Assembly: GCA_946617655.1 (NCBI GenBank)
Contig: CAMOKL010000003.1
Span: forward strand, 29,823 to 93,822
Direction of reading: 5' to 3'
DNA length: 64,000 nt
Source: Anaeroplasma sp902783745
GTDB lineage: Bacteria; Bacillota_I; Bacilli_A; Acholeplasmatales; Anaeroplasmataceae
The translations under genes were made by a program, and so were the position numbers. The notes under the pieces were generated by a model. It searched no databases, had not been told where the DNA came from, and saw only the letters and a program-made list of their open reading frames with translations. The first letter of the stretch is position 1. Each line of letters opens with the position of its first letter. This document shows positions 40,850-49,423 of this stretch, in pieces.

Positions 40850-42145
40850 ATGATAGCAAAAACCCGAGCAATAAAAAATATTGATAAATTCACTGATAGT
40901 ATGCCTACAATAAGATACGTAGATCCTGAATTTGTATATCTTGCGGTACAAAACGCAAGATGTCAATCAGGAGATGTTCTAGTAAAAGAAGGGGACACTG
41001 TCAAAATTGGAGATAAAATTGCATTGAGACATGGTCCCTTTTTTGAACAGCCAGTGCATTCAACTGTTTCAGGAACTGTATTAGGAGTAGTGAAAAAATA
41101 CCATAGAAGTGGTAAATTAGTAGATTTTATTAAAATTCAAAATGATAAAAAAGATACTTTATCTAGTGATTGTTTTGAAAGAACAGATGAAGAAATAAAG
41201 AATCTAACTAAAGAAGAATTTATAGAAATCTTAAAAGATAAAGCATCAGTTGGGCTTGGTGGTTCATCTTTCCCAACATATATTAAATTTCAAGGTGATG
41301 ATCCAATCGATATTATTTGTATAAATGGTGTTGAATGTGAACCATATTTATCTGCAGACCATAGAATTATTTTAGAGCATCCAGATAGAGTATTACAGGG
41401 TGCACTTTATTGTAAGCAGGTATTAAAAGCTAAAAGAGTATGTATTTGTATTAAAAAGAAATATCAAGACCTATATGATTGCTTAAATGCTGCAAAACTA
41501 AGATATAAAGATCTTAATTTAGAAGTAATTAAGGTTGGTAATTATTATCCACAAGGTTGGGAGCTTGAAATGCTAAGAACAGCATTAAATATAGATCTTG
41601 AACCAGGCTCTATTCCTGCAAAAAGTGGAGTAATGGTTTTAAATGTTTCAACTGTTGCAGGAATATATCAATCAATAAAATTTAATATGCCTGTTGTAAA
41701 AAGAAATTTTACATTAACAGGTGATGGTATTATGCTACCACAAAATATTAGAGTAAGAGTTGGTACATCATTAAAAGAACTTATTGAATTATGTGGCGGA
41801 TATAAGGGAGAAGAAAACAAGGTTTTAATACTTGGTGGACCTATGATGGGCGCTAATTTATTAAATGATGATGCAGTTATAACAAAAACATGTACATCTT
41901 GTATTATTCTTAATGAAAAGAATTATAAAGAAGAGGCATGTGTAAGATGTGCATCTTGTGTATACTCATGTCCATGTGGATTAGAACCAGTATTATTAAT
42001 GCAAGCTTATAAAAATAAAGATAAGGAAGCATTAAAGATGCTTGGAATAAAAAAATGTATTTTATGTGGTATGTGTTCATATACATGCACATCTAAAATA
42101 CATTTAACAGAAATCATGCGTAGAGCAAAGAAAATGGTACAGTAG
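40850..42145 (+). CDS. rnfC: Rnf electron transport complex subunit C
   Basis: Membrane-peripheral NADH/FMN-binding subunit of the ion-pumping ferredoxin:NAD oxidoreductase. 431 aa. N-terminal biotinyl-like fold ('HSTVSGTVLGVVKKY'), nucleotide/FMN loop 'GLGGSSFPTYIKF' and 'NGVECEPYLSADHR'. Two [4Fe-4S] motifs sit at the C-terminus ('CVRCASCVYSCPCGLEP' and 'CILCGMCSYTCTSKIH'). Preceded by AAAGGAAGG. First of rnfC-D-G-E-A-(orfX)-B. Confidence 0.94.
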   Translation: MIAKTRAIKNIDKFTDSMPTIRYVDPEFVYLAVQNARCQSGDVLVKEGDTVKIGDKIALRHGPFFEQPVHSTVSGTVLGVVKKYHRSGKLVDFIKIQNDKKDTLSSDCFERTDEEIKNLTKEEFIEILKDKASVGLGGSSFPTYIKFQGDDPIDIICINGVECEPYLSADHRIILEHPDRVLQGALYCKQVLKAKRVCICIKKKYQDLYDCLNAAKLRYKDLNLEVIKVGNYYPQGWELEMLRTALNIDLEPGSIPAKSGVMVLNVSTVAGIYQSIKFNMPVVKRNFTLTGDGIMLPQNIRVRVGTSLKELIELCGGYKGEENKVLILGGPMMGANLLNDDAVITKTCTSCIILNEKNYKEEACVRCASCVYSCPCGLEPVLLMQAYKNKDKEALKMLGIKKCILCGMCSYTCTSKIHLTEIMRRAKKMVQ

Positions 42146-42157
42146 GAGGTATTTTAT

Positions 42158-43252
42158 ATGAAGCTATCATTTAAAACATCCCCATATATTAGAAAAAATG
42201 TATCAGTTTCTCGTATGATGTTGGATGTTATTATTGCGTTAATGCCTGTAACTATTTTTGCGTTAGTGCAGAATAAAGGTGGCGCAATATCAGTATTACT
42301 TATATCGATTCTTACAATGGTTTTATTTGAATTGATATCTATATTCTTTATTAAATGGCCTAAGGATTTTAAATTTAGGGATTTATTTACTAAAGAAGGA
42401 TTTTTAAAAGTAAAAAATAATTATACAATTAATAATTTATTAGCACCTATAATATCTGGTATGATATTTGCATTAACATTACCTGCATATTGTAACTGGT
42501 ATGTTGTATTTATTGGTGCATTATTTGGCATAATTATTGGAAAAATGGTATTTGGTGGACTTGGACAAAACATATTTAATCCTGCAGCAACAGGAAGAGT
42601 ATTTGTTGCAATATGTTTTGGAGATAGAATAAATGAAGCATATCATTTGCAAGGATCTTATGATGCTATAGCAAGTGCAACACCATTACAAACTAATTTA
42701 GCTCAATCACAATATAGCTTATTTGATTTATTCTTAGGTAATGTTCCTGGTTCAATGGGTGAGGTATCAACATTATTAATTTTACTTGGTGCATTATATT
42801 TATTCATAAGAAGAAGTGCAGATTTAAGAGCTTTCTTAGGTTTTATGCTATCATTTATGGCATTAACTTTTGTTGCTGTTATATCAGGATTTGGAAAAGT
42901 AGAAGGCCAATCATTATTTGATACATATTTATACCAAATAATGGCAGGTGGTGCGCTATTTGGTGCAACATTCATGATTACAGATCCAGTAACCTCACCA
43001 GTTACTAAATTTGGTAGAGTACTATTTGGTGTAATTGCTGGTTCTTTAGTGGTTTTAATAAGAATATCAGGTGCATTACCTGAAGGTGTTGTATTCTCAA
43101 TTTTAATTGCTAATACTTTAGCTCCAACAATGGATTATTTAATGCGTGGACGTAAGCATAGTTATCCATGGCAAGGATTATTAATTATGGGAGTATATTT
43201 AATATTAATAGGTATTGTTATATCATCTAAGGTGATGGGAGGTTGGTTCTAA
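42158..43252 (+). CDS. rnfD: Rnf electron transport complex subunit D
   Basis: Integral membrane subunit carrying covalent FMN and forming part of the ion path. 364 aa, about nine to ten helices. The FMN-accepting Thr is expected in 'AIASATPLQT'. Conserved 'GGLGQNIFNPAATGRVF' and 'MITDPVTSPVTKFGR' are present. TAGGAGG before ATG; the stop shares a base with rnfG (TAATG). Confidence 0.94.
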   Translation: MKLSFKTSPYIRKNVSVSRMMLDVIIALMPVTIFALVQNKGGAISVLLISILTMVLFELISIFFIKWPKDFKFRDLFTKEGFLKVKNNYTINNLLAPIISGMIFALTLPAYCNWYVVFIGALFGIIIGKMVFGGLGQNIFNPAATGRVFVAICFGDRINEAYHLQGSYDAIASATPLQTNLAQSQYSLFDLFLGNVPGSMGEVSTLLILLGALYLFIRRSADLRAFLGFMLSFMALTFVAVISGFGKVEGQSLFDTYLYQIMAGGALFGATFMITDPVTSPVTKFGRVLFGVIAGSLVVLIRISGALPEGVVFSILIANTLAPTMDYLMRGRKHSYPWQGLLIMGVYLILIGIVISSKVMGGWF

Positions 43253-43833
43253 TGAAGTATTTAAAAACAGCTTCCGTTTTAGCAGTTATATCATTAATAT
43301 GTGCAGCAATTATTGCAGCATTTAGCTTACTTACATCTCAAAAAATAAAAGATAATAGTAAGCAAAAAGAACAAGAAACATATAAGGTTATATATGATGA
43401 TTATTCATATTCAAAAGATGTAACTAAAAATTTATCAAAAGAAACTTTAGATTATGATTTAATAGAAAAAGCAATTATTGCTTATGATGTAAATGATAAT
43501 GAATTAGGTACTATATTTACTGTAACAGGTAAAAATTCATATGGTACTATTTCATTGATGGTTGCAGTAAATGATGGCAATGTATATAAGGTTGAATTCT
43601 TAGCTAATACAGAATCATTTGCATCTAAGGTTAATGATTATGTTAAATCAAATTATCCATCATCTAAAACTGATGCAATATACATTGGTATTAATGATTC
43701 TAATTCAAATGATATAGATTCATTATCAATAGATAATGTATCAGATATGGATACTAAATGTGGTGCAACATATGGCGCACTACTTGTTAAAAAACTAGTA
43801 CTTGCTGCAGCATCTGCAGAAATATTAAGTTAG
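43252..43833 (+). CDS. rnfG: Rnf electron transport complex subunit G
   Basis: 193 aa; one N-terminal helix followed by an extracytoplasmic FMN-binding domain. Flavinylation motif 'TKCGATYGALLVKKLV': the usual S/T-G-A-T context has Cys in place of Ser, but the acceptor Thr is kept. Start ATG 43252 overlaps the rnfD stop; TTG 43243 would add three residues only. Covalent FMN normally requires ApbE, which is not seen in the window. Confidence 0.9.
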   Translation: MKYLKTASVLAVISLICAAIIAAFSLLTSQKIKDNSKQKEQETYKVIYDDYSYSKDVTKNLSKETLDYDLIEKAIIAYDVNDNELGTIFTVTGKNSYGTISLMVAVNDGNVYKVEFLANTESFASKVNDYVKSNYPSSKTDAIYIGINDSNSNDIDSLSIDNVSDMDTKCGATYGALLVKKLVLAAASAEILS

Positions 43834-43843
43834 GAGGTTTATT

Positions 43844-44626
43844 ATGGAAGAAAAGAAGATAAGTAATAAACTTGCCTTAGTATCAGGTATTATTAATGAA
43901 AACCCTGTATTTGTATCTTTACTTGGTATGTGTTCTACACTTGCAGTAACACAATCAATTGAGGGTGCTATTGGTATGGGTATATTATTTACATTAGTAT
44001 TGATTGGTTCAAATTTATTGATTTCTTTATTAAGAAATATAATTCCTGGATCAGTTAAAATCCCATGCTATATCGTTATTATCGCAACGTTTGTAACGAT
44101 AATAAAAATGCTAACTGAAGCTTTTATTCCGGCCCTTTATTCTTCACTTGGCGTTTTTATATCACTTATAGTAGTGAATTGTATAATCTTGGGTAGAGCA
44201 GAATCATTTGCATCTAAGCATGGACCTATTGCATCAATTTTAGATGGAATAGGTACAGGTATAGGTTATACAATTGCACTTCTTGTTGTTGCAGTTATAA
44301 GAGAATTCTTTGGTACTGGTGGATTTGCTTTTGGTATTTATTTCCCATTACCTAAAGAAATACATTTAGTTTTAATTCCATCTGAATATACTATTTCATT
44401 ATTTACTCAGCCTGCAGGTGGTTTCTTAACACTTGCTTTAGTACTTGCAGTAATTGCATTCTATAAGGCTAAAAAGGATGAAAAGAAAAAGAGATTAGAG
44501 CTTTTAAGAATTGAAGAATTAAAAAGAAAAAAAGCATTAGAACTTCAAAAGAAAAAAGAAGAAGATGCTATTAAAGCTCAAGAATTAAAAGCTAATGAAG
44601 ATATTAGTAAGGAGGTAGTAGTATGA
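43844..44626 (+). CDS. rnfE: Rnf electron transport complex subunit E
   Basis: 260 aa, six membrane helices in about residues 1-210 ('NPVFVSLLGMCSTLAVT', 'GRAESFASKHGPIASILDG') homologous to RnfA. A C-terminal ~50-residue Lys/Glu-rich coiled-coil tail ('RLELLRIEELKRKKALELQ') goes beyond the common family end. TAGGAGG ribosome site. The TGA stop overlaps the rnfA start (ATGA). Confidence 0.93.
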   Translation: MEEKKISNKLALVSGIINENPVFVSLLGMCSTLAVTQSIEGAIGMGILFTLVLIGSNLLISLLRNIIPGSVKIPCYIVIIATFVTIIKMLTEAFIPALYSSLGVFISLIVVNCIILGRAESFASKHGPIASILDGIGTGIGYTIALLVVAVIREFFGTGGFAFGIYFPLPKEIHLVLIPSEYTISLFTQPAGGFLTLALVLAVIAFYKAKKDEKKKRLELLRIEELKRKKALELQKKKEEDAIKAQELKANEDISKEVVV

Positions 44627-45207
44627 TAAATGTAATTATTACTTTTTTGCTAGCAATTATTAACTCTATGTTAATTGATAATGTAATATTATCTAGATTT
44701 TATGGAATATGTCCATTCTTAGGTGTATCTAAAAAGCCAACATCAGCTTTAGGTATGGGTGTTGCAGTTACTGTTGTTATTGTTATTGCTTCTTTAGTAT
44801 GTTATCCAATATATCAATTATTAAAGATTGCTGAAATTACTTTTATGGATACTATTGTATATATATTAGTAATTGCATCATTAGTACAATTGATTGAGAT
44901 GATTATTAAAAAGTATTCACCATCTTTATATAAATCTCTTGGTGTATATTTACCATTAATAACTACAAACTGTGCAGTATTAGGTGTTGCACAAGGAAAT
45001 ACTGATCAAGGATTATCTTTTATAGATTCCTTAGCACAAGCAATAGGTACAGGATTAGGATTCTTAGTTATAATTTATGTATTCTCTGCAATAAGATATA
45101 GACTTGATGCATCTGATGCACCAAAGGCATTTAAAGGTATTCCTATTGCATTAGTTACAGCTGCAATAATGGCTATGGCTTTCTTCTGCTTTAAGGGGAT
45201 GATTTAA
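44623..45207 (+). CDS. rnfA: Rnf electron transport complex subunit A
   Basis: 194 aa, six helices. 'DNVILSRFYGICPFLGVSKK' and 'ITTNCAVLGVAQGN' hold the conserved Cys pair that binds the intramembrane [2Fe-2S] shared with RnfE. AAGGAGG in the end of rnfE; 4-nt overlap. Its stop overlaps the next gene by one base (TAATG). Confidence 0.94.
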   Translation: MINVIITFLLAIINSMLIDNVILSRFYGICPFLGVSKKPTSALGMGVAVTVVIVIASLVCYPIYQLLKIAEITFMDTIVYILVIASLVQLIEMIIKKYSPSLYKSLGVYLPLITTNCAVLGVAQGNTDQGLSFIDSLAQAIGTGLGFLVIIYVFSAIRYRLDASDAPKAFKGIPIALVTAAIMAMAFFCFKGMI

Positions 45208-45437
45208 TGCCAAAAACCTTAGCATTGATTTTAGCAATTGCAATAATAGTATCACTTGTAGCAATATTTATGATAACATTCGTAATTAATAGAAAAATGA
45301 AGAAGCCAGAAGGCTGTAATGATATTGAAATAAATGATAATAATTGTGGTGCTTGCCACAATATGGATTGTAGCTTAAAGCGTAAAATGGAGCTTGAAGC
45401 AATTAAAAAGGAATTAGATGAGGAGGAAAAGAAATGA
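45207..45437 (+). CDS. Mini RnfB-like membrane Fe-S protein (between rnfA and rnfB)
   Basis: 76 aa, not a standard Rnf subunit. One N-terminal helix (residues ~5-27), then four cysteines: Cys37, Cys47, Cys50 and Cys55. 'NNCGACHNMDC' has the same Cx2Cx4C spacing as the cluster motif of RnfB encoded next door ('ANCGACGFAGC'). The overall plan (anchor plus one motif) copies that protein. Coupled to rnfA by TAATG and to rnfB by a 4-nt overlap, so it is made in step with the complex. Role unknown; a duplicated, diverged RnfB head is the best guess. Confidence 0.7.
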   Translation: MPKTLALILAIAIIVSLVAIFMITFVINRKMKKPEGCNDIEINDNNCGACHNMDCSLKRKMELEAIKKELDEEEKK

Positions 45438-45754
45438 TAATATTATGGGCAGTATTAATACTAGCAGGACTTGGACTCTTATTCGGATTAGGTCTTGCTG
45501 TTGCATCTAAAGTATTTTATGTTAAAGAGGATACAAGAGTAGAAGATATAACAAAAATATTACCTAATGCAAACTGTGGTGCTTGTGGATTTGCAGGATG
45601 CCACGCATATGCTGAAGCAATAATATCAGGTGAAGCTGAAAACTTGAATATGTGTAAGCCTGGTATGAAGATGGGTAAAGCCGATGAAATAAGAAAATAT
45701 CTAGATTCTCATCCTAATGAAGACGGAAGCATAAACCAATTAAAGACAAAATAA
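45434..45754 (+). CDS. rnfB: Truncated Rnf subunit B (anchor plus one Fe-S motif)
   Basis: 106 aa against a usual 260-330. Helix at about residues 3-25, then the N-terminal RnfB cluster domain: Cys48, Cys51, Cys56 and Cys74 ('NANCGACGFAGCHAYAEAI', 'NMCKPG'). The C-terminal ferredoxin-like domain with 2-4 more [4Fe-4S] clusters, which receives electrons from ferredoxin, is missing. The stop is followed within 5 nt by the operon terminator and no frameshifted ferredoxin sequence follows, so the short form looks genuine rather than a sequencing error. Confidence 0.87.
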   Translation: MIILWAVLILAGLGLLFGLGLAVASKVFYVKEDTRVEDITKILPNANCGACGFAGCHAYAEAIISGEAENLNMCKPGMKMGKADEIRKYLDSHPNEDGSINQLKTK

Positions 45755-45758
45755 TGAT

Positions 45759-45790
45759 AAATCCCAATTAAATGGGATTTTTCTTTTTTT
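45759..45790 (+). terminator. Terminator of the glyA-rnf operon
   Basis: AAATCCCA / TGGGATTT stem, short AT loop, T-rich tail. Confidence 0.9.
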
Positions 45791-45796
45791 GTTAAA

Positions 45797-45825
45797 TTGT
45801 ATTTAATATTTATAAGTGTTAAAAT
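45797..45825 (+). promoter_or_regulatory. Promoter of the sugar transport operon
   Basis: TTGTAT (45797-45802), 17-bp spacer, TGtTAAAAT (TAAAAT 45820-45825). Confidence 0.65.
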
Positions 45826-45848
45826 TAATTCCGTAGAGGTGTTTTAAT

Positions 45849-46745
45849 ATGGGACAAAAAAATGATTTAAAGGCTTGGTTATATTTAGCCCCAGCATTAA
45901 TATTATTATTAGCATTTATGGTTTATCCTTTATTTGATGTTTTATTTTATTCATTTGAAGAAAACTATTCATTTTTACATACATATACAGGAATAGGCTT
46001 TGGTAATTATATCTATGTATTATCAAATGCTAATTTTATTAAATCAGTTATTAATACATTATTAATCGTTATAATAACAGTACCTTTATCAACTATTATT
46101 GCAATATTACTTGCAGTAGCACTAAATTCTATAAAGCCTTTAAGAAATATATTTCAAACAATATTTTTCTTACCATATGTAACAAATACTATCGCATTAG
46201 GATTAGTATTTATGATTATATTTAATTATGACCAATCACAAATGGGATTAATGAATTCTATATTATCATTTTTCCACATTAATCCAATAGATTGGGTTGG
46301 AATAGAAGGTCCTTATTGGGCTAAATTATTAGTACTATGCTCATATGTAATTTGGGTTGTAATGCCTTTTAAAGTAATTGTACTTGTTGGTGCCTTACAA
46401 GGTGTTAAAAAGGATTATTATAATGCCGCAAGAATTGATGGTGCATCAAGAACTAAAATTTTCTTTAAGATTACATTACCTATGATTTCACCTATGATAT
46501 CATATCTTGTTATTACAGGATTTATTGGTGCATTTAAGGAATATAATGATGCAGTTGCGTTATTTGGTACAGACCTTAATGCATATGAAATGAATACAAT
46601 GGTTGGATATATTTATCAAACATTGTATGGAAGTGGTGGATATCCATCTTATGCATCTGCAGCAGCAATAATACTTTTTGCTATTATTATGACAATAACA
46701 TTTATAAACCTTTTAGTATCTAAAAAGCATGTTTATTATAACTAG
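45849..46745 (+). CDS. Carbohydrate ABC transporter permease 1 (MalF/UgpA type)
   Basis: 298 aa, six helices starting with 'AWLYLAPALILLLAFMVYPL'. The cytosolic EAA loop that docks the ATPase reads 'YYNAARIDGASRTKIFFKIT', followed by LPMISP. Opens a three-gene operon (permease, permease, binding protein) with no ATPase gene. The sugar cannot be told from the permease. Confidence 0.93.
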   Translation: MGQKNDLKAWLYLAPALILLLAFMVYPLFDVLFYSFEENYSFLHTYTGIGFGNYIYVLSNANFIKSVINTLLIVIITVPLSTIIAILLAVALNSIKPLRNIFQTIFFLPYVTNTIALGLVFMIIFNYDQSQMGLMNSILSFFHINPIDWVGIEGPYWAKLLVLCSYVIWVVMPFKVIVLVGALQGVKKDYYNAARIDGASRTKIFFKITLPMISPMISYLVITGFIGAFKEYNDAVALFGTDLNAYEMNTMVGYIYQTLYGSGGYPSYASAAAIILFAIIMTITFINLLVSKKHVYYN

Positions 46746-46756
46746 GAGGTGGAATA

Positions 46757-47644
46757 ATGTTAGAAGAAGATAAAAAAGAAGCTTTAAGAAAAGCTAATAT
46801 TTTTAAAGTATTAAAATATGTTGGAATATATTTATTCTTAACTATTTGGGCAATTATAGTATTATTCCCATTCTACTATATGATTATTACATCATTTAAA
46901 TCAACAAATGATTTTTATAATGAAATAACACCTAAATTATTTGCAACATCTGGATTTCAAGCAATAATTGATAACTATAATAAAGCCTTATTTGATTATG
47001 AATTATTGCAAGATATAGGAAATACATTAGTGTTTTCTTTAACAACAACATTCTTAATGGTTATTGTTGTTATTCTTGCGGCATTCGCTTTCGCAAGATT
47101 GAATTTTAAAGGAAAGAATATATTATTTACTTTATTTTTAGCATTAATGATGATTCCTAATGAATTAGTTATAATTACTAATTATGCAACATTTACAAAT
47201 TCTAATTTTGATTTAAGAAATACATTTGTTGCACTTATATTACCATCTATAATGTCTGTATTCTATATATATTTATTAAGACAAAATTTTATGCAGGTAT
47301 CAGATTCAATTTATTATGCTGCAAAAGTAGATGGTGCATCTGATTTAAAATATTTAATTAAAATTTTAATACCATTATCAAAGCCAACTATTATTACAAT
47401 TATTGTATTAAAGCTTATAGAAACATGGAATTCATATGTATGGCCAAGATTAATGTCTACTGATTCTAGTTACTATTTAGTATCTAATGTAATTGAAGTA
47501 ATTAGATCTAGCGGTGGAGGAAGAGATAATATTCCTGGGATGATGGCTGCAGTATGTATAGTATCATTACCACTAATTATTATGTTTATAATATTTAGAA
47601 AACAAATAATGAGTGGTGTATCTAAGAATGGTACTAAGGGATAG
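46757..47644 (+). CDS. Carbohydrate ABC transporter permease 2 (MalG/UgpE type)
   Basis: 295 aa, six helices; 'VLFPFYYMIITSFKS' after the first helix and the EAA loop 'YYAAKVDGASDLKYLIKILI', then PLSKP, are diagnostic of the MalG side. 11 nt after permease 1 with TAGGAGGTGG. Confidence 0.93.
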   Translation: MLEEDKKEALRKANIFKVLKYVGIYLFLTIWAIIVLFPFYYMIITSFKSTNDFYNEITPKLFATSGFQAIIDNYNKALFDYELLQDIGNTLVFSLTTTFLMVIVVILAAFAFARLNFKGKNILFTLFLALMMIPNELVIITNYATFTNSNFDLRNTFVALILPSIMSVFYIYLLRQNFMQVSDSIYYAAKVDGASDLKYLIKILIPLSKPTIITIIVLKLIETWNSYVWPRLMSTDSSYYLVSNVIEVIRSSGGGRDNIPGMMAAVCIVSLPLIIMFIIFRKQIMSGVSKNGTKG

Positions 47645-47654
47645 GAGTAATATT

Positions 47655-49331
47655 ATGAAGAAGAATTTAATTTTATCACTATCTTTAATTGCGTTAGCTA
47701 GTATTTCATTATCATCATGTCATAAGCCTATATCTATTAGTGCATTTGATATACCAAGTGAATTAGATATGAATCGTACTTATGAATTAGAGTTTTGGAG
47801 TAAAAATGATGGTAATGTTATGCAAGCATCTATTTATACTGAAACAATTAATGAATTTGAAAAGCTATATCCAAATATAAAAATTAAAAATAGAGTATAT
47901 TCAAAATATGATGAAATATATAAAGATGTAATTACTAATATTTCATCAAAAACACCACCTAATATTTGTGTTTCATATCCAGATCATGTCGCAACATATT
48001 TAGAAAATGAAAACATAGTAATTCCTTTAGATAATCTTATTACTAATCCAAAATATGGTTTTTCTGGTAGTGAACTTAAATATAAGGGTATTGGTGATAA
48101 TAATATTTATGAAAAATATTTAAAAGAAGGTGAGATTAATAGAACTAATTATACCTTACCTTTTGTTAGAAGTAGTGAAGCATTATATATTAATGAAAAT
48201 TATTTAAAGATGATTATAGATAGAGGATATCTATCACTTGATATGTATCCTAGTCTTGGAGTTACATCATATAATTCATATGGTACACCAGATGTACCAA
48301 CTTGGGATTGGTTATGGAAGGTTTGTGAGGCTGCAATAGAAGCTAAAAGAGCAGGAATTCCATCATATAGCCAAAATGATAAAACATTTTATCCATTTAT
48401 TTATAAATCAAGTGATAACTGGGTTATTCAAGAATTTAAGCAATTAGGATATGATTATACATCATATGATGAATTTGAAAGAAAAGGTAGTGCTACTTTA
48501 TTTAATGATAAAACTAAGGATTTCTTAATTGATTTATCTAAAAAAGCTAAAACAATACAAGTAGATTCAACAAGAAAAACTGGACTTTATTCAACATTTG
48601 ATATAACAACATATCCAGCTAATATGTTTAATTTATGGGAAGTTTTATTATGTACAGATTCAACTGCAGGTGCAACATGGATTGGTTCTGATGCTGAATC
48701 AGTTGAAGCTTCATATATGCAGTATCATCCAGATCCATTTAGTACTGCAGTAAGAGTAATACCTCAGCATAATATTAATAATCAATATATGATATCTCAA
48801 GGTCCATCATTATGTATTTTTAATAATGATGATAAAAATGTATGTTTAGCATCATGGATATTCTTACAATATTTATTAACTGATGATGTGCAATTAAAAT
48901 ATTCTAAAACAGAAGGATATATTCCTGTTACTAAATCAGCCACTTCAAGTGATGATTATAAAGCTTATTTAGAAAATAAGGATAATGCTAATTATCAGGT
49001 TAAGATTGATGCATCAAAACTTGTGTTAAATAATATTAATAATACATTTGTTACACCAGTATTTAGTAAGTCAGCTGATATAAGAAATGCAGCAAAATAT
49101 TTAGTAACTGCAGTAACAGGTTCATTTAATTCTAAAAATAAATATACTACATATGAAGAGATTGATACATTATTCCAAAAAGCAATTACAAATTATGAGC
49201 TTAAAACAGATATAGGTTCTAATAATAATTATTTGGTTGGTGGAATAATTATTGTTTCTGTTATTGCGTTTGTATGGGTTTTAATAGGTATTTATGTATA
49301 TTTAGATTATAGAAAAAGAAAAGCAAAATAA
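47655..49331 (+). CDS. Sugar-binding lipoprotein with C-terminal membrane helix
   Basis: 558 aa family-1 solute-binding protein. Lipobox 'LSSC' (Cys22), then 'YELEFWSKNDGN', 'INEFEKLYPNIKIKNRVY' and 'GATWIGSDAESVEASYM'. Unusually, residues ~525-548 ('LVGGIIIVSVIAFVWVLIG') form a second membrane segment followed by a basic cytosolic tail 'DYRKRKAK', so it may be anchored at both ends. Start ATG 47655 follows TAGGAGTAA; upstream in-frame starts lie inside permease 2. Confidence 0.9.
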   Translation: MKKNLILSLSLIALASISLSSCHKPISISAFDIPSELDMNRTYELEFWSKNDGNVMQASIYTETINEFEKLYPNIKIKNRVYSKYDEIYKDVITNISSKTPPNICVSYPDHVATYLENENIVIPLDNLITNPKYGFSGSELKYKGIGDNNIYEKYLKEGEINRTNYTLPFVRSSEALYINENYLKMIIDRGYLSLDMYPSLGVTSYNSYGTPDVPTWDWLWKVCEAAIEAKRAGIPSYSQNDKTFYPFIYKSSDNWVIQEFKQLGYDYTSYDEFERKGSATLFNDKTKDFLIDLSKKAKTIQVDSTRKTGLYSTFDITTYPANMFNLWEVLLCTDSTAGATWIGSDAESVEASYMQYHPDPFSTAVRVIPQHNINNQYMISQGPSLCIFNNDDKNVCLASWIFLQYLLTDDVQLKYSKTEGYIPVTKSATSSDDYKAYLENKDNANYQVKIDASKLVLNNINNTFVTPVFSKSADIRNAAKYLVTAVTGSFNSKNKYTTYEEIDTLFQKAITNYELKTDIGSNNNYLVGGIIIVSVIAFVWVLIGIYVYLDYRKRKAK

Positions 49332-49337
49332 TTAACT

Positions 49338-49368
49338 AAATATAGGATTTATACTCCTATATTTTATT
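49338..49368 (+). terminator. Terminator of the sugar transport operon
   Basis: ATATAGGA (49340-49347) / TCCTATAT stem, 7-nt loop, T-run. Confidence 0.85.
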
Positions 49369-49395
49369 GACAATATTTTTATAAAAATATATAAT
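49367..49395 (+). promoter_or_regulatory. Consensus promoter of the OB-fold lipoprotein gene
   Basis: TTGACA (49367-49372), exactly 17 bp, TATAAT (49390-49395). Identical hexamers and spacing to the tRNA promoter, suggesting strong expression. Confidence 0.9.
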
Positions 49396-49423
49396 TTATC
49401 TAAATTCAATAGGAGGGACCAAT

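Noticed and set aside
45755..45848. A frameshifted ferredoxin domain continuing rnfB
   Set aside because: None of the frames after 45754 encodes Cys-rich ferredoxin sequence; the operon terminator follows within 5 nt.
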